Shown in pieces: positions 1-6,949 of a stretch of 28,143 bases of DNA. Numbering within the stretch: the stretch's first letter is position 1; every line of letters begins with the position of its first letter. The stretch is taken from NCBI GenBank assembly GCA_037445085.1, contig JBBILG010000010.1:1-28143 (forward strand), given 5' to 3'. The notes below the pieces were generated by a model. That model worked only from the letters and a program-made list of their open reading frames with translations, did no database searches and was not told the DNA's origin. This stretch comes from JBBILG01 sp037445085 (GTDB lineage: Bacteria; Pseudomonadota; Gammaproteobacteria; Burkholderiales; Methylophilaceae). The position numbers were made by a program, and so were the translations under genes.

Positions 1-62
1 GGCTACAGCCCCTGGTCAATATTCAACGAGCACGGGTGGTCAAAATTCAATGCGCACCGACA
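1..62. mobile_element. Outer end of an IS21-family-like insertion sequence (partial)
   Basis: Two 14-bp direct repeats, TGGTCAATATTCAA at 13-26 and TGGTCAAAATTCAA at 37-50, differ at one position and start 24 bp apart. The outer boundary is probably 62, because the reverse complement begins TGTCGGTGCGCATTGAATTT. IS21-family elements have TG...CA termini and several short repeats of this kind near each end, so this is most likely the terminal region of such an element, with istA/istB lying left of the window. The sequence immediately right of it is integrase coding sequence, which places the boundary well. No transposase sequence is visible, so the family assignment rests only on the end structure. 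Confidence 0.6.
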
Positions 63-164
63 CAGGAGCTTCCGGGACATGCCGACGTGAGCACGACGAT
101 GATTGATACCCATGTGCCGAACAAAGACGGGCGCGGTGTGACGAGCCCGCTGGACTCTCCATGA
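63..164 (+). pseudogene. C-terminal remnant of an integron-type tyrosine recombinase (integrase)
   Basis: Read from 63 in frame, the sequence encodes 33 codons to a TGA at 162-164. It contains QELPGHADVSTTMIDTHV followed by a tail ending RGVTSPLDSP. This matches the last segment of IntI-type tyrosine recombinases, where GH..VSTTMIYTHV carries the conserved box-II histidine and the nucleophilic tyrosine just before a SPLD tail. The histidine is kept, but the tyrosine codon is GAT (Asp) at 105-107, so even a complete protein would be inactive. The upstream part is replaced by the IS21-like end. The TGA overlaps the kinase ATG as ATGA. Assignment to the family is firm; the integron-integrase subfamily is likely but not proven by so short a piece. 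Confidence 0.78.
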
Positions 165-1879
165 GCATGCGTTTTCGCCTGAATCTGCTGGTCACGGCCC
201 TGTCGCTGGCCGGCATGCTGCTGGCGGGCTGGGTGGTGATCGGCCAGACGCGCATTTCCATCCGCGAGGGGGTGGAGGTTTCCACGCGCGTCACCGCGCA
301 GCTGCTGGACAACGTGATCATCAGCGCGCACATGAGCCCGGAACTGGGCTATCCGCCCGAGGTGCTGAAGAAGTTCCTGGAATCGCTCGGTTACGTGCGC
401 GGCAACACCATCACGCTGTACGACCTGCACGAGCGTGTGCTCTACCAGTCGCCGCCTTCGACCTACAAGCTAGAGGTGAAGCCGCCGGTGTGGTTCATCC
501 GCCTGGTGTCACCCGAGCCGGAGGTGATCTCGCGGCGCCTGCGCTATGTCACGCTGACGGTGACTTCCAACCCTGCCGGCACCATACGCGAGGCGTGGCA
601 GGGTTTTTTCAAGCTGATGTGGATCGGCATGGGGTTCTTCGTGCTGCTCAACGGCATGGTGTATTTCGTGCTGGGGCGCGCGTTGCAGCCGGTGGGGCGC
701 ATCCTGCAGGCGATCGGCCGTATGGAGCAGGGCGATCTTTCGGTGCGGCTGCCGGAATTCAGTCTGCCGGAATTCAACCGCATCGGCCAGAATCTCAACC
801 GCATGGCGGAATCACTGGACCGCAGCACCGCCGAGAACGAGCGCCTGGCGCTGGTGGTGCGGCAGACCGGCGATGCGGTGATCATCCACGACCTGGAAGG
901 CAACATCTCGTTCTGGAACCCGGCGGCGGAGCGCCTGTTCGGCTACAGCCCGCAAGAGATGCTCGGCCGTTCGGCGGTGGTGCTGTCGGTGCCGGGCTGC
1001 GAGGACGAGCTTACGCAGAACCTGGCGACTATACGCGCCCGCAAAGGCATCGAGGTGCTGCAGGCGCGGCGGCGCGCACGCGACGGACGGGTGCTGGACG
1101 TTTCGCTGTCGGCGTCCCCCCTGATCGATCCGCACAGCGGCGAGGTGATCGGCGAGGTCTGCATCATGCGCGACATCACCGAGCGCCTGCGTGCCGAGGC
1201 GAGCGAGCGCGAGCTGGAGGAGAACCGCCGGCTCACGCAGCTCATCCAGAAGCACGTGGAGGAGGAGCGGCGCAGCCTGTCGCGGGAACTGCACGACGAG
1301 CTGGGCCAGTACGTGACGGCGATCAAGACCTTCGCCGTGGCGATTGCCAACAAGTCACGCGAGAAAATGCCGGACATCGAGGCGCACGCGCATACCATCG
1401 CCGCCGCCGCGGAACACATCTACGACGGCATGCACCATATCATCCGCCAGTTGCGCCCCGGCGCACTTGACAACTTTGGTCTCGTCGAGACCCTGCGCGA
1501 TGCCGTGGCCGGCTGGCAGGCGCAGCACCCGGAGATGCAGTTCCGCCTGAATTTTTCCGGTAAGATGGATTCGCTGGGGGAAGTGCTCAACATCAATCTC
1601 TACCGCATCGTGCAGGAGGCGGTGACCAATGCCATGCGCTACGCNNNNNNNNNNAGCGAAATCACGATCGAGCTGGAGGAGGAAGGCAACGGCATGGTGA
1701 GGGTCAGCATCAGGGACAACGGCATCGGCATGAACATCTGCAACGTGGACCAGACCGCGCATTTCGGCCTGCTTGGCATGCGCGAGCGGGCGCAGGCGCT
1801 GAAGGGCAGCTTCCAGCTCGACACGGTGCCGGGTGAAGGCACCTGCATCACGGTCCGGGTCGCGAAGGGGCGAGAATGA
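161..1879 (+). CDS. Membrane sensor histidine kinase, LapD/MoxY-like sensor, HAMP, PAS, HisKA_3
   Basis: This 572-residue kinase should autophosphorylate in response to a periplasmic cue and pass phosphate to the adjacent regulator. Visible parts are TM1 (about 7-28), a periplasmic LapD/MoxY-type domain (29-150), TM2 (152-172), HAMP (to about 224), a PAS domain (225-340) and a HisKA_3 dimerisation helix with RELHDELGQ, the phospho-acceptor being His378. An HATPase domain follows with N-box YRIVQEAVTNAMRYA, a DNGIGM box and GLLGMRERA. The N run at 1645-1654 sits just after the N-box but leaves the frame intact. The start at 161 overlaps the integrase remnant stop and has no good Shine-Dalgarno; ATG at 167 is an alternative. 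The gene overlaps the regulator by 4 bp, the usual two-component layout. The signal sensed cannot be read from the sequence. Confidence 0.93.
   Translation: MSMRFRLNLLVTALSLAGMLLAGWVVIGQTRISIREGVEVSTRVTAQLLDNVIISAHMSPELGYPPEVLKKFLESLGYVRGNTITLYDLHERVLYQSPPSTYKLEVKPPVWFIRLVSPEPEVISRRLRYVTLTVTSNPAGTIREAWQGFFKLMWIGMGFFVLLNGMVYFVLGRALQPVGRILQAIGRMEQGDLSVRLPEFSLPEFNRIGQNLNRMAESLDRSTAENERLALVVRQTGDAVIIHDLEGNISFWNPAAERLFGYSPQEMLGRSAVVLSVPGCEDELTQNLATIRARKGIEVLQARRRARDGRVLDVSLSASPLIDPHSGEVIGEVCIMRDITERLRAEASERELEENRRLTQLIQKHVEEERRSLSRELHDELGQYVTAIKTFAVAIANKSREKMPDIEAHAHTIAAAAEHIYDGMHHIIRQLRPGALDNFGLVETLRDAVAGWQAQHPEMQFRLNFSGKMDSLGEVLNINLYRIVQEAVTNAMRYXXXXSEITIELEEEGNGMVRVSIRDNGIGMNICNVDQTAHFGLLGMRERAQALKGSFQLDTVPGEGTCITVRVAKGRE
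1645..1654. other. Assembly gap or masked bases (10 N) inside the kinase gene
   Basis: Ten undetermined bases fall in codons 495-498 of the kinase. The first affected codon is GCN, which is alanine whatever the base, so only three residues are unknown. In HisKA_3 kinases the N-box NALRHA is usually followed by three residues and then a beta strand of the pattern here (SEITIEL). The ten Ns therefore appear to stand for the right number of bases, not an arbitrary gap length. Confidence 0.95.
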
Positions 1880-2514
1880 GCGTCATCCACGTCATGCTGG
1901 TGGATGACCATGCCGTGGTACGCATGGGTTTCAAGCTGCTACTGGAGGCGGCCCCGGACATCAAGGTGGTTGCCGAGGCGGAAAGCGGCGAGCAGGCCAT
2001 CAGGCTGTTCAGCGAGCTGCATCCGGATGTGGTGGTGATGGACATTACCATGCCCGGCATGGGCGGGCTGGAAGCCATCGAGCGCATCCGTGCGCGCGAG
2101 CCGCAGGCGCGCATCCTGGTGTTGTCGGCCCACGAGGATACGGTACACCCCAAGCGGGTGCTCAATGCCGGCGCCACCGGCTACCTCACCAAGCGCAGCG
2201 CGCCGGAAGAGCTGATCAAGGCCATTCGCACCGTAGCCGGCGGCAAGATGTACCTGGAAGCCAACATCGCCCAGCAGATGGCGATCCAGCAGCTCTCGGG
2301 CGAGAAGAACCCGGTGGACGTGCTTTCCGACCGCGAATTCGAGGTGTTCATGGCGCTGGCGCAGGGCAAGTCCACCAACGACATCGCCGAGGCGCTGTGC
2401 CTCTCGCCGCGCACCGTCGGCACCCACCTCTACAACATCAAGCAGAAGCTCAACGCCAGCAACCAGGCCGAAATCGCGCTGATCGCCATGCGCTCCGGCT
2501 TGATCAACCCATAG
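1876..2514 (+). CDS. NarL/FixJ-family response regulator
   Basis: This 212-residue protein pairs with the kinase it overlaps by ATGA (1876-1879), with an AAGGGG ribosome site inside the kinase end. The receiver domain (about 3-120) has the acidic pair Asp10-Asp11, phospho-acceptor Asp56 in VVVMDITMP, Ser84 as the switch hydroxyl and Lys106 in YLTK. A LuxR-type helix-turn-helix follows at about 148-210, beginning VLSDREFEVF and including the recognition helix around SPRTVGTHLYNIKQKL. The length and domain order are typical. It most likely binds DNA as a phosphorylated dimer. Nothing in the sequence identifies its targets; the minus-strand envelope genes converging on it are neighbours only. 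Confidence 0.95.
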   Translation: MSVIHVMLVDDHAVVRMGFKLLLEAAPDIKVVAEAESGEQAIRLFSELHPDVVVMDITMPGMGGLEAIERIRAREPQARILVLSAHEDTVHPKRVLNAGATGYLTKRSAPEELIKAIRTVAGGKMYLEANIAQQMAIQQLSGEKNPVDVLSDREFEVFMALAQGKSTNDIAEALCLSPRTVGTHLYNIKQKLNASNQAEIALIAMRSGLINP

Positions 2515-2548
2515 GCGCTGAGTACTGCTGGGCAAGTTCCAGGGATGT

Positions 2549-3097
2549 TCAGAGGCGGTGGCGGGCGACCGCCAGACCGCCGCCGGCATCGAGTTCGATC
2601 ACCGTGATGTCCCCGTGCTTCATGCCGTCCAGCTCGGGCGGTACCAGGAACAGCATCTGCCCGGCATCCCCCTCCGCGCTGCCTTCGGCCAGCCGCCATG
2701 CGGCAACGGGGGCGCTGCCGTGGCGGGCGAGGATGGCGTTCTTTTCCGCGTCCGGGACGAAGCCGAGCACCTCTACCGTAAGCAACTTGCTCACCCTGGC
2801 GCTGGGTGCCGGGCCGACGGGCCGGGCCGGCGCCGTTGTCTCGGCGGGAGGCGGCGTCACCGGCAGGTCCGCCAGCATGAAGGCCAGCAGGGCCGGATCC
2901 GTGCGGGTGGAGGTGATCATCGGCCGCGAGGTGGTGTAAGACCCGGGTGATTCGCCCAGCCGCTCTTCGATGGCTTGGTCGACGGCCTGCATGGCGAGCG
3001 AGGAGGCCAGTTGCCGCCCGAACGAGCCGCCGGCGCAGCCGGCCAGCATTGTCGCCGCTGCGGCAACGGCGATGGCCGGCTTCAGGCCGGGGGCCAT
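2549..3097 (-). CDS. Predicted lipoprotein of unknown function
   Basis: This 182-residue protein has a signal sequence ending in a lipobox, TMLAGC, with the lipidated Cys at residue 21, so it should be anchored in the outer or inner membrane facing the periplasm. The middle (about residues 78-100) is rich in Pro and Ala, and the C-terminal half forms a small domain with VSKLLTVEVLGFVPDAEKNA and a terminal HGDITVIELDAGGG segment. I do not recognise the family. The ATG lies 8 nt after the stop of the glycine-zipper gene, and TAAGG at that stop can serve as its ribosome site, so the two are probably one transcript. It converges with the response regulator, with only 34 bp between their stops. 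Confidence 0.8.
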   Translation of the reverse strand: MAPGLKPAIAVAAAATMLAGCAGGSFGRQLASSLAMQAVDQAIEERLGESPGSYTTSRPMITSTRTDPALLAFMLADLPVTPPPAETTAPARPVGPAPSARVSKLLTVEVLGFVPDAEKNAILARHGSAPVAAWRLAEGSAEGDAGQMLFLVPPELDGMKHGDITVIELDAGGGLAVARHRL

Positions 3098-3105
3098 GGC
3101 ACGCC

Positions 3106-3576
3106 TTAGTGCTTCACCAGAGTCTCGCCGCTGACCCTGACCTTGTCGCCGGGCTTGAGGCCGGGGTCGTGGTCCAAGCTGAGGGTGCGGCGACTGCCGT
3201 CATCCATTTTCACCGCCACTTCCCAGCGGGCGGTGCCGCGCAGCTTCTTCTCGCCATAATGGCCAGCCACACCGCCGCCCACCGCGCCGATCACGGTGGC
3301 CAGGGTGCGCTCCCTGCCCTGCCCGATCTGGTTGCCGATCAGCCCGCCGGCGACGGCGCCGGCGGCCGCGCCGATGCCGGTGGCATCGGCATCGGCCCTG
3401 GTCTTGCTGACTGTCTCGACCACGCCGCAGTCGGCGCAGACGGCCTGCACGCAGGCTTCGGGCAGCCAGCCGCCGCGCGGATCATTGGGGGCGGGACAGG
3501 CGTAATTGGCGGATGCCGTGCCCGTCGTCAGCAGCAAAGCTGCTGCGAGGGCATTTCTGCTCGGTATGATGCTCAT
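3106..3576 (-). CDS. Secreted glycine-zipper protein (17 kDa antigen/SlyB-like)
   Basis: The ATG at 3576 was chosen because AAGGAG stands 6 nt upstream and a signal peptide (residues 1-23, ending TASA) follows directly; the longer upstream reading has no such features. The mature part has four cysteines (YACP, EAC, AVC, ADCG). A glycine-zipper segment at about residues 66-105 follows, with GAAAGAVAGGLIGNQIGQG and then GAVGGGVAGHYG. The C-terminal domain (about 110-156) carries KPGDKVRVSGETLV, a small beta-barrel-like ending seen in this group. Glycine-zipper proteins usually associate with the envelope or its membranes. It starts the unit that continues into the lipoprotein gene. The exact role is unknown. 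Confidence 0.85.
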   Translation of the reverse strand: MSIIPSRNALAAALLLTTGTASANYACPAPNDPRGGWLPEACVQAVCADCGVVETVSKTRADADATGIGAAAGAVAGGLIGNQIGQGRERTLATVIGAVGGGVAGHYGEKKLRGTARWEVAVKMDDGSRRTLSLDHDPGLKPGDKVRVSGETLVKH

Positions 3577-3610
3577 GGTGCGCTCCTTGATGATGTCATT
3601 TGGATGGGGG

Positions 3611-3961
3611 TCATGCCTGCTGGATCCACTCCAGCGCCAAGTCGAACTCCTCGAACACCTGCACTTCCGCATCGGTGAGGTTGCGCGGCAACCAGGCGCT
3701 CCATTGCAGCCACTGGTCTTCGGTGACGATGGCGATTTTCTCGAATTCGCTGGCGTGCTGGCGGGTGAAGCGGATTTCCTCCCAGGCGACGTCCACGGTG
3801 AAACCCAGCATGCCGGTGAGATCGAGCAGCAGCCTGGCCTTGCCCTGGAACTTGACGGCGAATTCGACCGCCTTTTCGATTTCGCGGAAATCGGTGAGGG
3901 TGAATTCGCCCAGCACCGAGGCGATGACGAGGCGTTCCGTGCTGTTGTCGATGCTGATCAT
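3611..3961 (-). CDS. SpoIIAA-like (STAS-type) protein
   Basis: This 116-residue cytoplasmic protein begins MISIDNSTERLVIAS and matches the SpoIIAA-like group of small STAS/SEC14-fold proteins. Evidence is the alternating strand-helix pattern, the central ARLLLDLTGM strand and the C-terminal helix ending EEFDLALEWIQ. The start at 3961 is set by GAGAGGAG about 7 nt upstream; a longer reading would run back into the transporter gene. Its ATG overlaps the transporter stop as ATGA (3958-3961), so the two are probably translationally coupled. Proteins of this group may bind a lipid or another hydrophobic ligand, or act as regulators, but function is not established. No phospho-acceptor serine motif of a true anti-anti-sigma factor is evident to me. 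Confidence 0.82.
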   Translation of the reverse strand: MISIDNSTERLVIASVLGEFTLTDFREIEKAVEFAVKFQGKARLLLDLTGMLGFTVDVAWEEIRFTRQHASEFEKIAIVTEDQWLQWSAWLPRNLTDAEVQVFEEFDLALEWIQQA

Positions 3962-4881
3962 CCTGTTTTCTCCTCTCGTATTGCCAGTGTAGCCCCAGCC
4001 TGGGCTTTGGCCAAGCCGGGCGCGCACACGGTGCTGATCACGCCGCTCATGACGATGAGCAGAATGCCGGCCCAGCTCAGCGGCGACAACATTTCATCCC
4101 ACAGCAGGATGCCGAACAGGCTGGCCAGCACCACCGTGCCGTAGGCCAGGCTGCCGCTCACCAGCGGGTTGCCTTCGCCGTAAGCGCGCGTCATGGCCAG
4201 TTGCGCCAGCGTGGCGCAGGCCCCCATGGCGAACAGCAGGGCGGCATCCGTCAGGGTGAGGGCGTGGAATTCGTGCAGCAGCATCCACAGGCCGCTGCCC
4301 AGCGTGCTCACCAAGGTGAAGTAGAATACCGTGCGCCAAGGCGGCTCGCCGAGACGGCCGAGATCGACGATCTGCAGGTACACCACGCCCGCCAGCAGGC
4401 CGGAGAGCAGCCCGGCGAGCCCCGCCAGCCACTGCGGCTCACGGATGCTGGGTTGCAGCAGCATGGCCACGCCGATGAAGCCGAGCAGGATGGTGAAGTG
4501 CAGGATGGCGCGATTTTCCCCGCGCAGGAACACCAGGCTGAGCAGTGCCAGGAAGATGGGCGAGGTGTAGTTGAGTGTCACCGCCGTAGCCAGCGGCAGC
4601 ACGGTGATGGCATAAAAATACAAGGCGAGCGAGGCGTAGCCGGTGAGGCTGCGCGTGAGCTGCTTGCGCCAGTGCGGCGTGACCAGGGTGACTCCGCGAT
4701 GGCGCGCGAACAGAAAGATGAACACCAGCCCGAACAGCGAGCGGTAGAACACCAGTTCGGCAGCGCCGAACTTTTCCGCGCCGATTTTCACCAGCACGCC
4801 CATCAAGGCGAAGAACAGGCAGGCAACCAGCATCCACAGGCTGCCGGCGGTGGTGGGTTTCACGTCGAGAGATTTCCGCAA
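3958..4881 (-). CDS. EamA/DMT-family transporter, ten membrane segments
   Basis: The 307-residue protein is almost entirely hydrophobic and shows the two tandem EamA repeats of the drug/metabolite transporter superfamily. The first covers about residues 13-145, from SLWMLVACLFFALMGVLVK to a VAMLLQP end. The second covers about 155-295, with GSLAYGTVVLASLFGILLW and LSWAGILLIVMSG. It probably exports a small metabolite across the inner membrane; the substrate cannot be inferred. The start is uncertain: the long reading uses TTG at 4881, while GTG at 4863 (residue 7) is as plausible, and neither has a strong ribosome site. Its stop overlaps the SpoIIAA-like gene start, suggesting linked function or simple coupling. 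Confidence 0.9.
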   Translation of the reverse strand: MRKSLDVKPTTAGSLWMLVACLFFALMGVLVKIGAEKFGAAELVFYRSLFGLVFIFLFARHRGVTLVTPHWRKQLTRSLTGYASLALYFYAITVLPLATAVTLNYTSPIFLALLSLVFLRGENRAILHFTILLGFIGVAMLLQPSIREPQWLAGLAGLLSGLLAGVVYLQIVDLGRLGEPPWRTVFYFTLVSTLGSGLWMLLHEFHALTLTDAALLFAMGACATLAQLAMTRAYGEGNPLVSGSLAYGTVVLASLFGILLWDEMLSPLSWAGILLIVMSGVISTVCAPGLAKAQAGATLAIREEKTG

Positions 4882-4955
4882 TACGCCGGCGGCGCCGGGG
4901 GATGCGCCGGCGCATGCCCTCTTCGCATGGCGGAAACATTTGCCAGCGGGGGAAG

Positions 4956-4977
4956 GGCTGACGGCAGCGCGTCAGCC
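4956..4977 (-). terminator. Hairpin between the Rieske and EamA genes, possible terminator
   Basis: GGCTGACG (4956-4963) and CGTCAGCC (4970-4977) form a perfect 8-bp stem with a 6-nt loop, 37 bp beyond the stop of the Rieske gene. No T tract follows on the minus strand, so it is not a standard intrinsic terminator. It may be an mRNA 3'-end stabiliser or chance. The rest of 4882-5013 is GC-rich with a GCGCCGGCGC palindrome and no recognisable gene. Confidence 0.3.
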
Positions 4978-5013
4978 GACATGGTAAGGCTTGCCCGCCC
5001 CGCCGGCAATGCA

Positions 5014-6132
5014 TCAGCGCAGTGCCGGCGGCAAATGCGGCTCCAGTTGTGCACGCAGCCACAGATGGAAGTGCTGCATGCCGGTTTCCATGGGGTGCTG
5101 ATAAGGGCCGTACTCGTCCACTCCCTGCTCGAACAGGGCGCGCCGTCCGTCCTGCATGCGCTGGCAGATGTCTTCGTCCTCCACCGCGGTTTCCTTGTAG
5201 GCGGCCTGTTCGGCGTCCTTGAATTCCTGCTCGAACAGGGCGATGTCCTCGGGGTAGTAGAATTCCACCACGTTGGTGCAGGCGGAAGGCCCCCGCGGGA
5301 TGATGTTGGACACCACCAGCACGTGCGGATACCACTCCAGCATGAGGAGGGGGTAGTAGACCATCCAGATGGCGCCGTACTGGGGCATGGTACCTTGGTC
5401 GTAGCGCAGCACCTGCTCCTGCCAGCGCCGGTATACCGGCGAGCCCGACTTCCGCAGGCCGCTGTGGACGCCCACCGACTGCACGCTGTACCACTCGCCG
5501 AATTCCCACTTGAGGTCGTCGCAGTCGACGAAGTTGCCAAGACCGGGGTGGTAGGGCACCACGTGGTAATCCTCCAGGTACACCTCGATGAAGGTCTTCC
5601 AGTTGAAGGCGTACTCATCGATCATCACGCGGTCGAGCAGGTAGCCGGTGAAGTCGAAATCCTTGAAAAAGCCCAGCTTGCCGAGGTCCCGGGCGACGTC
5701 GCGGGGGGTGTCGAACAGCAGTCCGTTCCAGTTCTGCAAGGCCGTGCGGTCGAGGTTGAGACAGGGCTTTTCGTCGAAATGCGGCGCGCCCAGCAGCTCG
5801 CCCTTGAGATCGTAGGTCCAGCGGTGCAGGGGGCACACAATGTTGTCGGCGTTGCCGCGCCCTTTCAGCATCAGCGCCTGGCGGTGGCGGCAGATGTTGC
5901 TGATGAGCTCGATGCCGCGTTCGTTGTGCACCAGCGCCCTCGCGTGGTTCATCCATTCCAGGCTGTGGTAGTCGCCGGCGCTGGGCACCATCAGCGCGTG
6001 GCCGATGTATTTCGGCGCCTGCGGGAACAGCAGCCTCTCCTCGACGGCGTAGATTTCCGGATCGACGTACCAGGAAACCGGGAGCTGCGGGCGAACGGGA
6101 TGACGGATGGGGGTGATTTGCGCTAACGACAT
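5014..6132 (-). CDS. Rieske 2Fe-2S non-heme iron oxygenase, alpha-subunit type
   Basis: The 372-residue protein has the two modules of ring-hydroxylating oxygenase alpha subunits. The N-terminal Rieske domain carries CRH and, 17 residues later, CPLH, the two Cys-two His ligands of the 2Fe-2S cluster. The C-terminal catalytic domain has FNWKTFIEVYLEDYHVVPYH, containing the conserved Asn and the two iron-binding histidines; the acidic third ligand is probably in the EDED segment near residue 335. The start at 6132 (MSLAQITPIRH) is chosen because GGAGGA lies about 11 nt upstream; the frame is open 29 codons further. Such enzymes hydroxylate or demethylate organic substrates with electrons from a reductase, but no reductase, ferredoxin or beta subunit is nearby. 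The substrate is unknown. Confidence 0.92.
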   Translation of the reverse strand: MSLAQITPIRHPVRPQLPVSWYVDPEIYAVEERLLFPQAPKYIGHALMVPSAGDYHSLEWMNHARALVHNERGIELISNICRHRQALMLKGRGNADNIVCPLHRWTYDLKGELLGAPHFDEKPCLNLDRTALQNWNGLLFDTPRDVARDLGKLGFFKDFDFTGYLLDRVMIDEYAFNWKTFIEVYLEDYHVVPYHPGLGNFVDCDDLKWEFGEWYSVQSVGVHSGLRKSGSPVYRRWQEQVLRYDQGTMPQYGAIWMVYYPLLMLEWYPHVLVVSNIIPRGPSACTNVVEFYYPEDIALFEQEFKDAEQAAYKETAVEDEDICQRMQDGRRALFEQGVDEYGPYQHPMETGMQHFHLWLRAQLEPHLPPALR

Positions 6133-6222
6133 GATGCGAGCGTCCTCCGAGATGTTTGCCGAAGAACCTGACCGGGCGTAGCCGCCAGGCCACGTGGAAA
6201 GCATCCCATTTTGCCGCAACGG

Positions 6223-6247
6223 GAGATTTTTTCAAGATAAAAAACTC
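6223..6247. promoter_or_regulatory. AT-rich inverted repeat in the divergent promoter region
   Basis: In the 228-bp gap between the divergent Rieske and binding-protein genes, GAG-a-TTTTTT is followed by CAAGAT and AAAAAACTC, a 9-bp inverted repeat with one extra base. It stands out in a GC-rich genome and lies between the two starts, so it could be an operator. It could also form part of a promoter: a GATAAT follows at 6249-6254. The remainder of 6133-6360 shows no gene. Confidence 0.35.
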
Positions 6248-6360
6248 TGATAATGTGTCCGGCGTGCGGCATTTCGTCACGTCCGCATACCATACCTGCC
6301 GATTGGGCAACTGATAAGATGGGCGGCAATACGAAAAACAACCATCCGCAGCAGGAAGAC

Positions 6361-6888
6361 ATGACGCGTCGCTTCTTCAGTCATTGCCTGATGCCGGCAT
6401 TGCTGCTGGCGGTGTGCTGCCACGGCAGTGCGCGGGGAGTGGCGGAATCCGCCGTCATCATCATCGCCGCGCCGGGCGGCGGCCAGGAAGCCATCCCCTT
6501 GAGCACGCTGCGCGCCATGTTCGGCATGCGTCCGCACCGCTGGCCGGACGGCACGCCGGTCAGGGTGTTCGTGTTCGGCGACGATGCGCCCGAGCATCAG
6601 GCATTCAGCAAGCAGGTCCTGCAGGTGTTTCCGCACCAGTTGCGGCAGAACTGGGACAGGCTGGTGTTCTCCGGCCTTGGACAATATCCGCAGCAGGTCG
6701 CCTCCTCGCAGGAGATGCTGTCCCGGGTGGCGGCCACGCCGGGAGCGGTGGGTTATGTCATGGCAAGCGAGGTCAATCTCCATGTTCGCGTGCTCCAGCT
6801 TCGCTTAGGGAAATCACCATCCACTGGCTACGCCAGCGCCTCGCCGTGTTGCGGGACGCCGCCTGCCCGCCTGCCCGCCCGAAGGTGA
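6361..6888 (+). CDS. Small secreted periplasmic binding-protein-like (PBP) protein
   Basis: The ATG at 6361 has AGGAAG upstream and a signal peptide of about 23 residues. The mature region runs through PLSTLRAMFGMRPHRWPDGTPV, a conserved QAFSKQVLQVFPHQLRQNW segment and TPGAVGYVMASEV. These features match the short substrate-binding-like proteins annotated as phosphate ABC transporter binding components, which occur near porins and signalling genes. The natural end was probably VRVLQLR: removing one T at about 6815-6817 (CGCTTAGGG to CGCTAGGG) gives a TAG there. As it stands the frame runs 23 odd residues further to 6888. The fold assignment is moderately sure; a bound ligand cannot be named. 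Confidence 0.72.
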   Translation: MTRRFFSHCLMPALLLAVCCHGSARGVAESAVIIIAAPGGGQEAIPLSTLRAMFGMRPHRWPDGTPVRVFVFGDDAPEHQAFSKQVLQVFPHQLRQNWDRLVFSGLGQYPQQVASSQEMLSRVAATPGAVGYVMASEVNLHVRVLQLRLGKSPSTGYASASPCCGTPPARLPARR

Positions 6889-6949
6889 TGCCGCACCTGC
6901 CGCATCCCTTCTGCGTGCCTGCCCGGGGCCCGACCGCGGGGCTGGCGCG

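Noticed and set aside
749..778. 15-bp tandem repeat (LPEFS, LPEFN) in the kinase HAMP region
   Set aside because: The LPxF-LPEF pattern looks like a normal feature of this HAMP type, and in-frame, so it is not treated as a recent duplication.
3577..3672. Longer N-terminus for the glycine-zipper gene
   Set aside because: The extra 32 residues lack conservation features, and AAGGAG with a signal peptide marks the ATG at 3576.
4886..4919. GC-rich palindrome GCGCCGGCGC upstream of the EamA gene
   Set aside because: Such palindromes are expected by chance in this base composition, and it has no recognisable site features.
4201..6126. A 641-codon open frame antisense to the EamA and Rieske genes
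   Set aside because: It follows from high-GC codon bias opposite two clearly conserved genes; its translation is rich in Gln, His, Arg and Gly and has no recognisable domain.
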